Position numbers and translations under genes: made by a program. This document shows positions 6,900 through 14,468 of a stretch of DNA of 18,006 bases, piece by piece. The DNA comes from Promethearchaeota archaeon (GTDB lineage: Archaea; Asgardarchaeota; Lokiarchaeia; Sigynarchaeales; SOKP01), in the NCBI GenBank assembly GCA_019058515.1, contig JAHPYY010000005.1:1-18006 (forward strand), written 5' to 3'. A model generated the notes under the pieces. It had not been told where the DNA came from. It worked only from the letters and a program-made list of their open reading frames with translations, and did no database searches. Within the stretch, counting starts at the first letter, position 1; every line of letters begins with the position of its first letter.

Positions 6900-7607
6900 T
6901 TATTTTTTGACTCCAAGGTAGAAGAGGAAAGCACTAAGAATCATCGCAGATCGAATAAAAATTAAAATAATACCAGGGGAAAATAAGCCATCCAATACAC
7001 CTCCGATGATATACAAGAAAGCTCCTAGAGATAATAGAAGAAATTTTTTTCTTATAACTCCTGTAGACTGAATTGCTCTTACTAAAAAGCCAAAAACATC
7101 AACAACTAACATTGATAATAAGAAAATTAGTACTAATATCCCTGCTATTGATTCAAAAACAAGACTATCGTTAATTAAATCTTCTCCAGGATATTGGGGA
7201 TTTACATATGTTATCGAACCTGAGGGATCCACAAATAGAATTATTTCGAAAATAATGCCCAGAATTAAATAGATCGTAAAAATATACCACTTTTTCTCAG
7301 GCAAAATAAGATTAGCACCAAAAAACATTCCAAATACAACAACTCCCGGGAACCACATCCAATTTATTAATCCTATGATTCCGAAGGAATTATCAATATT
7401 AGTATCAGTTATAAGAACAGTCAGGAAATCTAAGAAATCCCCCGTATAAATTAGTCCAGCGAAAAAGTAAGTTAATCCTAGATATATTAGAAGATCTAAA
7501 TGATTTTTTCTTGATTTATATATGGCAAAAAATCCGAAAATTGTTGAAAAAAGAAACACACCTGTAGCAGTAATACCGTTTAACCACCCTACAAAAGATA
7601 GTACCAT
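6900..7607 (-). CDS. Seven-helix membrane protein of unknown function
   Basis: A 235-residue polytopic membrane protein with seven hydrophobic segments, at about 7-30, 37-56, 78-101, 108-126, 148-175, 187-207 and 212-233. A polar, probably external loop lies at 127-147. The start is the ATG at 7607, with a weak SD-like AGTGA upstream; a TTG lies one codon earlier. The helix count and the pattern W-x-W-F-P-G at the third helix recall the sensor-like seven-helix halves of the two larger membrane proteins at 13332-15587, but here there is no cytosolic domain. It lies 119 bp downstream of the epimerase start on the same strand, so the two may share a transcript. No named family is recognised. Confidence 0.7.
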   Translation of the reverse strand: MVLSFVGWLNGITATGVFLFSTIFGFFAIYKSRKNHLDLLIYLGLTYFFAGLIYTGDFLDFLTVLITDTNIDNSFGIIGLINWMWFPGVVVFGMFFGANLILPEKKWYIFTIYLILGIIFEIILFVDPSGSITYVNPQYPGEDLINDSLVFESIAGILVLIFLLSMLVVDVFGFLVRAIQSTGVIRKKFLLLSLGAFLYIIGGVLDGLFSPGIILIFIRSAMILSAFLFYLGVKK

Positions 7608-7825
7608 CAAAATTCACTTTTTTGCTTTTTTTAATATTGTAAATTTAGTTATATAAATAATATCTTCTTTTTTTACTCAATTATAACATTTTCGATATTT
7701 TCTATATTTGCAAGAATCTTCCGGTTTTAACTAACCAAAAATAACTAAATTTATTATTACATCAGTTTATTGAAATAGGAATCCCCGTAGATAATGACCG
7801 AATTATTTATGAAAAACCATAAAAC

Positions 7826-7835
7826 TTTATATTTA
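7826..7835 (+). promoter_or_regulatory. Archaeal TATA box for the acyl-CoA synthetase gene
   Basis: TTTATATTTA is a close match to the archaeal box A consensus and is preceded by a purine-rich BRE-like stretch. Transcription would start about 25 bases downstream, near 7855, giving a short leader that carries the SD AGGAG (7870-7874) nine bases before the ATG at 7884. Confidence 0.45.
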
Positions 7836-7883
7836 CTTTATGCTAGTTTTTTACGTGAAAATACTAAATAGGAGCTTTTAAAA

Positions 7884-9569
7884 ATGTCGTGGGAAGAATT
7901 TAACCAACACCCTCACACGGTTGTTGGTGTAATTGAAAAATGGGCCAAAATTAAACCCAATGAGGTCGCATTATTTTTTTACGATACAGAAAAACAATAT
8001 ACATTCATAGAGTTTTTAAATACTATTAACGCAATGACGTTTAAATTATACAACATGGGATTTAGAAAAGGAGACATACTCGCTACATCTCTACCGTTTC
8101 TATACGAGCATATCGTCTTAGGATACGCGTGCGCAAAGTTGGGTGTTATGTGGACACCTTTCGATTTGCGATTAAAACCACCTGAAATAATGAGAAACCT
8201 CGAGCTGTTAAAAGCAAAATGTAAGATGTTTTGCCACCTTGGAAAGACTGCTGTGGCGAACTTTGGTATGATCGGAGCCGCTGTTCAGAAAAATAACCCT
8301 TGGTTAGAATATGTTGTTCAATTTAGCACACCAGACGACAAATACAGAAAAGGAATACTCAAAGCATACGAAATTGCCGAACATGCCAAATCTGAATATA
8401 CTGAAGCAATGAAAAATCCAGATTCTATGAAGGAATTCAACGAGGAATGTGCTAAAGTTGGTGAAGATGATCCAATTCTAATTATTTTTACAACAGGTTC
8501 AACTGGATATCCCAAACCAGCAATGTTGACGAATAAAGGAATCACCTGTCAAAACATGTGCTTAGGTAAAGGACTTAAAGGCACAGAGGACGATATAATG
8601 GTGGTAAATCTCCCGCCATCACATGTAGGGGGTACTACAGAACAATTTATGACCCCCATGTTCCTTGGCGGGAAAGTAGTTGTTTTACATATATTTGATC
8701 CCGCAAAAACTTTAGATGGTATTCAGAAATATCGAGCAACCATCATGGGACAGATTCCGGCGCTGTTCGTAATGGAGTGGAGACTCCCAAATTACGACAG
8801 CTACGACTTGAGTTCGTTAAAGTTTGCAATTGCAGCAGGGCAACCAGTTGATCGCCCGTTCCTCGAAAAACTCTCTAAAATGGCGCCAAATTTATTTACA
8901 GGGTTAGGACTTACCGAAACTTCGGGATTCTGCTCGTATACGCCAACTGATTTGACTTTGGACCAATTCGTAGGTACGCTTGGGTTTGATTTTTCGATAT
9001 TTCCAATATCGGTTAGAAAACCAATGACTTACGACGGGAGTGCGGGTAAAGAATTGCCAAATGGAGAGATTGGAGAAATCTGCTACCAAGGTCCTCAAAA
9101 CTTCTTAGGCTATTTTGGAAACAAGGAAGCTACCAGAAAAACTTTATCTACTGATGGAGTCTTGTACACGGGAGATATGGGTTATATCAACGATAAAGGG
9201 CTTCACATGGCAGGGAGGAGAAAATACCTAATCAAACCGAAGGGATATCAAGTGTTTCCCCCTGAAGTAGAAGCGCACATCGCAGAATTGCCTCAAGTTG
9301 AGTTCGTTGGCGTAGTTGGTGCAAAACACGAAGTTTTTACTGAAGGAATTGTTGCTTATATCAAATTGAGAGAAAGAGAGAGCTTGACTACCGAAGAGGT
9401 AGCCGATCATTGCAAAATTATGGCAGCATATAAACGGCCAAGCTTGGACGTTTTCCTCGACGAGTTTCCGTTAAATAGAGTAGCAAAAACCGATTATGTC
9501 GCTTTAACAGAGAGAGTCGAGCGAGACACTACCGAAGCGAGAAGTAAAGGCGGTTGGGATGCCGTGTAA
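7884..9569 (+). CDS. AMP-forming acyl-CoA synthetase / acid-CoA ligase (ANL superfamily)
   Basis: A 561-residue adenylate-forming enzyme, expected to activate a carboxylic acid with ATP to an acyl-AMP and then usually to a CoA thioester. Conserved motifs occur in order: phosphate loop TTGSTGYPKPA (203-213), GLGLTETSG (340-348), YTGDMG with the ribose-binding D431 (428-433), the hinge GRRKYLIKPKGYQVFPPEVE (444-463), and the C-terminal catalytic lysine K535 in NRVAKTD. The usual Gly before that Lys is Ala. No signal peptide or membrane segment is seen, so it is cytosolic. The start is fixed by AGGAG at 7870-7874. The glycyl-radical activase follows 68 bp downstream, suggesting joint expression. 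The acid substrate is not evident; an aromatic or medium-chain acid is one option. Confidence 0.93.
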   Translation: MSWEEFNQHPHTVVGVIEKWAKIKPNEVALFFYDTEKQYTFIEFLNTINAMTFKLYNMGFRKGDILATSLPFLYEHIVLGYACAKLGVMWTPFDLRLKPPEIMRNLELLKAKCKMFCHLGKTAVANFGMIGAAVQKNNPWLEYVVQFSTPDDKYRKGILKAYEIAEHAKSEYTEAMKNPDSMKEFNEECAKVGEDDPILIIFTTGSTGYPKPAMLTNKGITCQNMCLGKGLKGTEDDIMVVNLPPSHVGGTTEQFMTPMFLGGKVVVLHIFDPAKTLDGIQKYRATIMGQIPALFVMEWRLPNYDSYDLSSLKFAIAAGQPVDRPFLEKLSKMAPNLFTGLGLTETSGFCSYTPTDLTLDQFVGTLGFDFSIFPISVRKPMTYDGSAGKELPNGEIGEICYQGPQNFLGYFGNKEATRKTLSTDGVLYTGDMGYINDKGLHMAGRRKYLIKPKGYQVFPPEVEAHIAELPQVEFVGVVGAKHEVFTEGIVAYIKLRERESLTTEEVADHCKIMAAYKRPSLDVFLDEFPLNRVAKTDYVALTERVERDTTEARSKGGWDAV

Positions 9570-9637
9570 AATACTTTTAATTACGACAAAATTTTTTTAT
9601 TAATTAATTTATAAGATAATTTATTTCACGCAAATAG

Positions 9638-10531
9638 ATGTATCCTTTAATTATTAATTACAAGCGAAATTCTCTCGACGATGGTCCAGGTATCAGAACA
9701 GTAATTTTCTTTAAGGGGTGCCCTCTATCTTGCGTATGGTGTCAGAATCCGGAATCAAAAAGCCAAATCCAGGAAATTAAATATAACGAAAAGAACTGCT
9801 TAAAGTGTAAAAATTGCGTAGAAGTTTGCCCTAACGATGCCATAGATGTGGATTTGGAATACCCTATCATTAAGGGAAGATGTAATTTATGTGGGAATTG
9901 TATCGAAGCGTGTGAATGGAATACACTAATGTATGTAGGTAATATATATAGTATTGATGAGATTGTAACTATTGCTGAGAAAGACAAAGTATTTTACGAT
10001 AATACAGGAGGAGGTATAACTCTTTCTGGGGGAGAACCGACTTTATACCCAAATTACTTAGGAAAATTACTACCAAGAATTAAGGAAAAAAAAATTCACA
10101 TATGCTTAGAAACTTCGGGTTATTATAAAAACGACGAATTCAGCAATAAGATACTTCCTTACATTGATTTAATATACTTTGATTTAAAATTATATGATTC
10201 CCAAGTACACAAAAAATATTGTAAAGTTGAAAACAATAGAATCTTAGAAAACTTTGAATATTTAATACATAATAGTCATATCGAAATTTTACCAAGAATA
10301 CCTCTTATTCCTGATATTACTACAACTTCTGAAAATCTTAAAGCCCTTGCAGATTATTTGAAATCGCTAAATATTAACAACATTGCTCTATTGCCTTACA
10401 ATCCACTTTGGATTTCTAAATTAAAAAGTATAGGAGCAAATGGATCTTATACTAATTCAAAATGGATGACAAAAGAGGAAAAAGAAAGAGTTATTAGTTA
10501 TTTCAAAGATTTTCAATTTAAACCGATTTAA
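9638..10531 (+). CDS. Glycyl-radical enzyme activase (radical SAM, two extra 4Fe-4S clusters)
   Basis: A 297-residue activating enzyme that uses S-adenosylmethionine and a 4Fe-4S cluster to install a glycyl radical on a partner enzyme. The radical-SAM cluster motif is C28-x3-C32-x2-C35, preceded by DDGPGIRT (14-21). A ferredoxin insert follows with C54-x2-C57-x2-C60-x3-CP (C64) and C82-x2-C85-x2-C88-x3-C92, the layout of activases for benzylsuccinate synthase, 4-hydroxyphenylacetate decarboxylase, choline lyase and related enzymes rather than plain PflA. The SAM-binding motif is SGGEP (130-134) and DLK occurs at 182-184. No clear SD precedes the ATG. The partner glycyl radical enzyme is not in this window, which is unusual because they are normally adjacent. 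Family is certain; target unknown. Confidence 0.94.
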   Translation: MYPLIINYKRNSLDDGPGIRTVIFFKGCPLSCVWCQNPESKSQIQEIKYNEKNCLKCKNCVEVCPNDAIDVDLEYPIIKGRCNLCGNCIEACEWNTLMYVGNIYSIDEIVTIAEKDKVFYDNTGGGITLSGGEPTLYPNYLGKLLPRIKEKKIHICLETSGYYKNDEFSNKILPYIDLIYFDLKLYDSQVHKKYCKVENNRILENFEYLIHNSHIEILPRIPLIPDITTTSENLKALADYLKSLNINNIALLPYNPLWISKLKSIGANGSYTNSKWMTKEEKERVISYFKDFQFKPI

Positions 10532-10612
10532 AATTAAGAATCTTAAGAATAGTTTTTGTATCTCCTCTGTCCATGGGATTTAAACGAATTCCTCTGCAAT
10601 TATTAAGGTCAT

Positions 10613-11746
10613 TCAATTTAGATTAAAGTTTTCTACGATTTCTGAAATCATTTTGAGTTTTCTAATATCTCCATTAGGACTTAATTCATCGGAAACTCCC
10701 AAAATTAGATTTGGAGAGAATAATCTTAAAACTTTGTTTGTGTACTCTTCTAAATATTTATTGGAATATTCTGGTAAAAATAGAATAGAAGGGATTCCAT
10801 CTAATAAGATTTTGTCTCCAATTGAACTTTTAATCTCTTCTAAAGAAACATCCCCTTGAGGATAGGCAGTTAAAGCCTCGTATCCATCAAAAGGTAATTC
10901 AGAAAGGTAGGGTAACAAATCCTTTAGAGATCCATCAATATGAATATGACAATATTTTTCGGATTTCTTTAGCTCGTTTACTCGTTTTTCGTAGTAAGGA
11001 ATTAAGTATTTCTCGAAGTAAGGAGGAGGACTAAGATTGGCATCTATGTTCTCACCAAAATTGATAATTTTTAAAGGTGAGTTTGAAATCAATTTGTACA
11101 TCTTATCATCCCATTGCTCTAAATACGCTATGAATTCTTCAGTTTCACATTTATAGCGCTTTAAGAAAAGAATCGTGCGAGAAAATCCCATATATTCCGT
11201 AACCAATTTTTGGTAAGGGGAGTGCCAAAAATATGTACTTACTTCACCTCTGTTTCCAAAAAGTTCTTCGGCTTTCTTAAAGTTATCATATGAAAAGTTG
11301 ACTTCAGTGTTATCCAAGATATACTTCATAATTTTTATATCATCTACTGTTTTTATGGGATACTCAATAAAATGCTCTCCTAAACCACCACCCACTGCGC
11401 TAACTTGCGATAACTTTCCAATTGGAGTGTTAATTAATTGTATGTTTTCGTCTTTGGTTTTACCACACACTCTTTTTATGGTAATGTTTGAATTAGGCTT
11501 TATTGTCGATTCTAATAAGTTCAAATACACAGTCTCGAAGCAATATCTTGGAACTGCATTTAACATATCGTATATCTCTAATTGTGTTTTATTAAAATAT
11601 TCTTGAGGAATTTTTTGAGGATTATCTTTCCCCGGTCTATATTTCCTAAACATTCTATTTACAACATACCAATAGTAAATTCTCGGACTAAATACGATCT
11701 TTTCTACATTTTTGCGAGCAAAGGTATTAAGAAAAGATTCTTTCAT
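10613..11746 (-). CDS. Uroporphyrinogen decarboxylase-family protein (probable methyltransferase)
   Basis: A 377-residue protein of the UroD/MtaA superfamily, a TIM-barrel family that includes corrinoid-dependent methyltransferases as well as true UroD. Family landmarks are GENIDANLSPPPYFEKYLIP (231-250), the central HIHIDGS (267-273), YPQGDVSLEEIK (295-306) and the end GVSDELSPNGDI (350-361). It lacks the UroD heme-pathway signature. It also has no cysteine where MtaA/MtbA enzymes place their C-terminal zinc ligand; the only histidine pair is H267/H269. So neither heme synthesis nor classical CoM methylation is supported. It converges on the activase gene across 81 bp and has its own promoter side at 11747 onward. 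It may act on methyl or methoxy groups, with a corrinoid protein encoded elsewhere. Confidence 0.82.
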   Translation of the reverse strand: MKESFLNTFARKNVEKIVFSPRIYYWYVVNRMFRKYRPGKDNPQKIPQEYFNKTQLEIYDMLNAVPRYCFETVYLNLLESTIKPNSNITIKRVCGKTKDENIQLINTPIGKLSQVSAVGGGLGEHFIEYPIKTVDDIKIMKYILDNTEVNFSYDNFKKAEELFGNRGEVSTYFWHSPYQKLVTEYMGFSRTILFLKRYKCETEEFIAYLEQWDDKMYKLISNSPLKIINFGENIDANLSPPPYFEKYLIPYYEKRVNELKKSEKYCHIHIDGSLKDLLPYLSELPFDGYEALTAYPQGDVSLEEIKSSIGDKILLDGIPSILFLPEYSNKYLEEYTNKVLRLFSPNLILGVSDELSPNGDIRKLKMISEIVENFNLN

Positions 11747-11899
11747 TTTAAAATCGAATACGCCCCATTTTTTATCATTGTTATGTTAAAATTATTCCAA
11801 AATGTCAGAATTTTTAATGCTTAGTATTCCAATATTATCTTAACAACATTTAATCTTTTTTATAATTCAGAAAGTTTTTTCGGAAAAGTGAAAAAAAGC

Positions 11900-12436
11900 T
11901 TAAAGGTCAGATTGAGATTTAAGTATAGTTTCTACTACTCTTTGAAACAATTTTCCCACATTCTCTCCAGTTTTAGAAGAAGTCTCAATGTATTCTTTAA
12001 ATTGTAAATTTTGTTGAAAAACTTTTATCTCTTCGCGAGGAATATTCTTTTCATCAAGCAGATCAGATTTACCCCCCACTAGTAATATTGGAACCCGGTT
12101 TTCCTCCATAGGGGTATCGTGATAAAATGCATTAACCCATTCTTGAGCTGTATCTAAGGTTTTAAGTTGTGTTAGATCAAACATTAGTAGGCCTAAAGCT
12201 GAACCGCTTGAATAAATTGGGAGGAGGAACTGAAATTCTGCCTCTCCTCCGAAATCCCAAATTTGGAGAATTACTCTAAATCCGTTAAAATCTATGGGTT
12301 TGATGAAAAGTCCAGCCCCCATGGTGATTTTGATATCCTCTTCAAAATAGCCGGTAAGATACCTTTTAACTAAGGTAGATTTCCCTACTTCTGCCTCACC
12401 AAACAAACTAACTTTGTAAACATATTCTTTTTTCAT
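11900..12436 (-). CDS. Ras/Rab-like small GTPase (Asgard type), copy 1
   Basis: A 178-residue single-domain small GTPase. G1 is GEAEVGKS (13-20), G2 is T38 in ITMGA, G3 is WDFGGE (60-65), G4 is GGKSD (121-125) and G5 is TSSKTG (152-157). The residue equivalent to Ras Q61 is Glu (E65) and the Asn of NKxD is Gly (G122), so intrinsic hydrolysis and guanine recognition may differ from Ras. There is no C-terminal cysteine or CAAX box, so it is not prenylated in the eukaryotic way. The SD AGGGGAT lies just before the ATG. It is divergent from a close paralogue at 12698; both keep nearly the same segment RYLTGYFEEDIK. Such GTPases are abundant in Asgard archaea and are assumed to control membranes, motility or signalling. 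Specific role unknown. Confidence 0.93.
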   Translation of the reverse strand: MKKEYVYKVSLFGEAEVGKSTLVKRYLTGYFEEDIKITMGAGLFIKPIDFNGFRVILQIWDFGGEAEFQFLLPIYSSGSALGLLMFDLTQLKTLDTAQEWVNAFYHDTPMEENRVPILLVGGKSDLLDEKNIPREEIKVFQQNLQFKEYIETSSKTGENVGKLFQRVVETILKSQSDL

Positions 12437-12697
12437 TTTATCCCCTTAGTTATTATTTAAATATATTTTTTTTCTATATTGGCTAGAATAATATAGTATA
12501 ATGTGAATAAAAATTATTTTTATTTAGAGTACTATGTACCAATATCACGAATAACAATAATGATAATATCAATTAAACGAGGCATTGCTATTAATACTAC
12601 TAGAATTTCCTCGTAATTCACTAAAATTTAAATAATCCTTAGAAATATTAATATAATACTATCGTTATTAAAATTTTAATACAGGGGTTTGAGCTAC
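12437..12697. promoter_or_regulatory. Divergent promoter region shared by the two small GTPases
   Basis: About 260 very AT-rich bases between the divergent GTPase genes. TATA-like ATATATTTAAATA lies near 12457-12470 for the leftward gene, which has AGGGGAT as SD. The rightward gene has AGGGG at 12683-12687. No clear palindromic operator was found. Common or coordinated control of both copies is an inference from the layout. Confidence 0.4.
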
Positions 12698-13231
12698 ATG
12701 GGAGAAATGGCTTATAAGATCTGCATTTTTGGAGAAAGTGGTGTAGGAAAAACTACCTTAGCTCGCAGGTACTTAACAGGGTATTTCGAAGAAGATATCA
12801 AGCTTACGATGGGAGCAGAGATTTTTATAAAATATGTTACTATCAATGATATACGTGTGGTCCTTCAAATCTGGGACTTCGGAGGAGAAGACCACTTTAG
12901 GTTCTTGCTCCCACTTTATTCTCGGGGTTCTTCTGCCGGTATCTTCATGTTTGATTTAAGCAATAGATTAACGCTTAATCGGATTGACGAGTGGTTAGAC
13001 ATTTTCAAAAAAGCTGCGGTAGCTAACGAAAGAAAACGCTCTATTGTCATGGTAGGAGGGAAACTAGACCTTCAAGAGCAATTAACCATTAGTAATATTG
13101 AAGCTCAAAGCATAGCCAAGGACTACAATTTACATCAGTATATTGCTTGCTCCTCTAAAACCGGCGAGAATGTTGAAGAATTATTTCATAAAATTGTTAG
13201 TGACCTGTTGAAATCTCAGAATTTAATCTAA
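12698..13231 (+). CDS. Ras/Rab-like small GTPase (Asgard type), copy 2
   Basis: A 177-residue paralogue of the divergent GTPase. G1 is GESGVGKT (12-19), G2 is T37 in LTMGA, G3 is WDFGGED (59-65), G4 is GGKLD (120-124) and G5 is SSKTG (152-156). It has the same two deviations as copy 1: Glu at the Ras Q61 position and Gly in place of the first Asn of NKxD. The ATG at 12698 is preferred because AGGGG (12683-12687) is ten bases upstream and the N-terminus then matches copy 1. A TTG at 12689 and an ATG at 12707 are alternatives. No lipidation motif is seen. Downstream are two membrane proteins with possible longin/roadblock-like domains, which could be its regulators or receptors. Confidence 0.93.
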   Translation: MGEMAYKICIFGESGVGKTTLARRYLTGYFEEDIKLTMGAEIFIKYVTINDIRVVLQIWDFGGEDHFRFLLPLYSRGSSAGIFMFDLSNRLTLNRIDEWLDIFKKAAVANERKRSIVMVGGKLDLQEQLTISNIEAQSIAKDYNLHQYIACSSKTGENVEELFHKIVSDLLKSQNLI

Positions 13232-13248
13232 TTAATCTAAACGATTAA
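13232..13248 (+). terminator. Stem-loop directly after GTPase copy 2
   Basis: TTAATC (13232-13237) and GATTAA (13243-13248) pair around a five-base loop immediately after the stop codon of the GTPase gene. The stem is only six bp and AT-rich and no U-tract follows, so it is a weak candidate for a transcription end or attenuator between the GTPase and the membrane-protein pair. Confidence 0.25.
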
Positions 13249-13331
13249 ATATTCTCAAATAATTTTATAACTTGAGTCTGAGAGAGTTTTTGCTTTCTAA
13301 CCAAATACTGTTAAATTATTATTTTTTGTAA

Positions 13332-14462
13332 ATGATTCTTCAAATCGAATATAGTAAAGAATTTCAGTTTCTCGCGTATTTGATTCCCGTATTAATGGGT
13401 ATTCAATTGAGCTTGTATTTGTATTATCAATATCGGAAGCTAAAAGACGAACAACTTCCACTCAATAGGATTCTATTAGCATTCGGATCTTTTATATTAT
13501 TCATAGTATTAGGTCCATTATTTATTCAAATCGCGAGGAATTTTATTGAGGAGGAAGTTTTGTATAAAATCGTCTATAGAATTGGATGGGGTTTGGCGTT
13601 TTTCGCTCCGATATCAATTTCAAGGTTCATTATTCGGGAGGATTTTGCGTCAATTATTAATTTAAATGTTGCAAAAGTATTAATGCTTGTTAACTTATTT
13701 CCAATTGTTTTATTGTTTATACTGTCTACTCTAGTTAACCCTCTGTTTATAGCAAGTATCTTTTGTGTCGTATTGAACGGTTTGTATATTTTAAGGTTTC
13801 AAGTGATTTTAATTCAAAAATCCGTTGGTAAGATTAAAAGAAAAGTATTGTTTTTCTTAATTGGCGCGTTGATAAGTATGGTCGCCTTAGTATTTGCGAT
13901 TCTCGTAGGATTACGGATACTTCCTCCAATCGTGGAAGAAATCGTATATTTTATAGGAGTAATTGTACTTTTTATAGGCTTTTTAGTAATGTATTTTTCA
14001 GTTTCTAATTTCCCACCATTTTACGAATTTGAATGGAGAGACAATTTGCTTAAGCTTTTTATCATTAACCACCAAAACTTTACTACCTTTTACTCCTTAG
14101 ATCTAGTCCACAATTCTGACAATAACCCAGAAATTATTGATCAAATCTTCTCCAAAGGAATTTCTGGAGTCGAGAAGGTTATATCGTTAATAACCGACAC
14201 TAAAAGTGAGAAAATCAATAAAATCCAAAGGGATGAATATTTAATAATATTCGAACATGGTTTGAACCCTTCTTCGTTAATCTACATATTAATTGTAAAG
14301 AAAGATTTGATTAGTTCGACTCATTTAGTAAAAAGGGTGAGAAAGCAATTTGAATCTGTTTTTCGTGAACTTTTAAAGAACTTAAATATATTAAATGGGA
14401 CTCTTGAAAAATATTTTTCGAGTTTTGATAAAGAAATGGATGTAATTCTTCAAAAGGGGTGA
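13332..14462 (+). CDS. Seven-helix membrane protein with cytosolic longin/roadblock-like domain, A
   Basis: A 376-residue protein. Residues 1-224 hold seven hydrophobic segments (about 10-32, 46-67, 79-100, 114-135, 137-158, 170-193, 203-224). Residues 225-376 are soluble and begin with the linker FPPFYEFEW. The soluble part reads as strand-strand (KLFIINHQ, TTFYSLDL), long helix (267-288), strand-strand (KINKIQRDEYLIIFEHG, SLIYILIVKK) and a long final helix (329-352). This is the order seen in the longin, roadblock and profilin-like group, but the match is by pattern only. No histidine kinase, GGDEF or other catalytic motif is present. There is no SD before the ATG; a TTAAATTATT box about 20 bases upstream suggests a leaderless transcript. 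It is immediately upstream of a paralogue and downstream of a small GTPase. Confidence 0.8.
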   Translation: MILQIEYSKEFQFLAYLIPVLMGIQLSLYLYYQYRKLKDEQLPLNRILLAFGSFILFIVLGPLFIQIARNFIEEEVLYKIVYRIGWGLAFFAPISISRFIIREDFASIINLNVAKVLMLVNLFPIVLLFILSTLVNPLFIASIFCVVLNGLYILRFQVILIQKSVGKIKRKVLFFLIGALISMVALVFAILVGLRILPPIVEEIVYFIGVIVLFIGFLVMYFSVSNFPPFYEFEWRDNLLKLFIINHQNFTTFYSLDLVHNSDNNPEIIDQIFSKGISGVEKVISLITDTKSEKINKIQRDEYLIIFEHGLNPSSLIYILIVKKDLISSTHLVKRVRKQFESVFRELLKNLNILNGTLEKYFSSFDKEMDVILQKG

Positions 14463-14463
14463 T
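14456..14463 (+). promoter_or_regulatory. Archaeal SD overlapping the stop codon of the upstream gene
   Basis: GGGGTGAT includes the TGA stop (14460-14462) of membrane protein A and lies five bases before the ATG at 14469 (eight before the in-frame ATG at 14472). It is a full match to the archaeal GGTGAT core and indicates that proteins A and B are made together by reinitiation. Confidence 0.7.
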
Positions 14464-14468
14464 AAAGA

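Noticed and set aside
10653..11824. Forward ORFs over and beyond the UroD-family gene
   Set aside because: They are antisense to a protein with clear superfamily landmarks, or run into AT-rich intergenic sequence without motifs.
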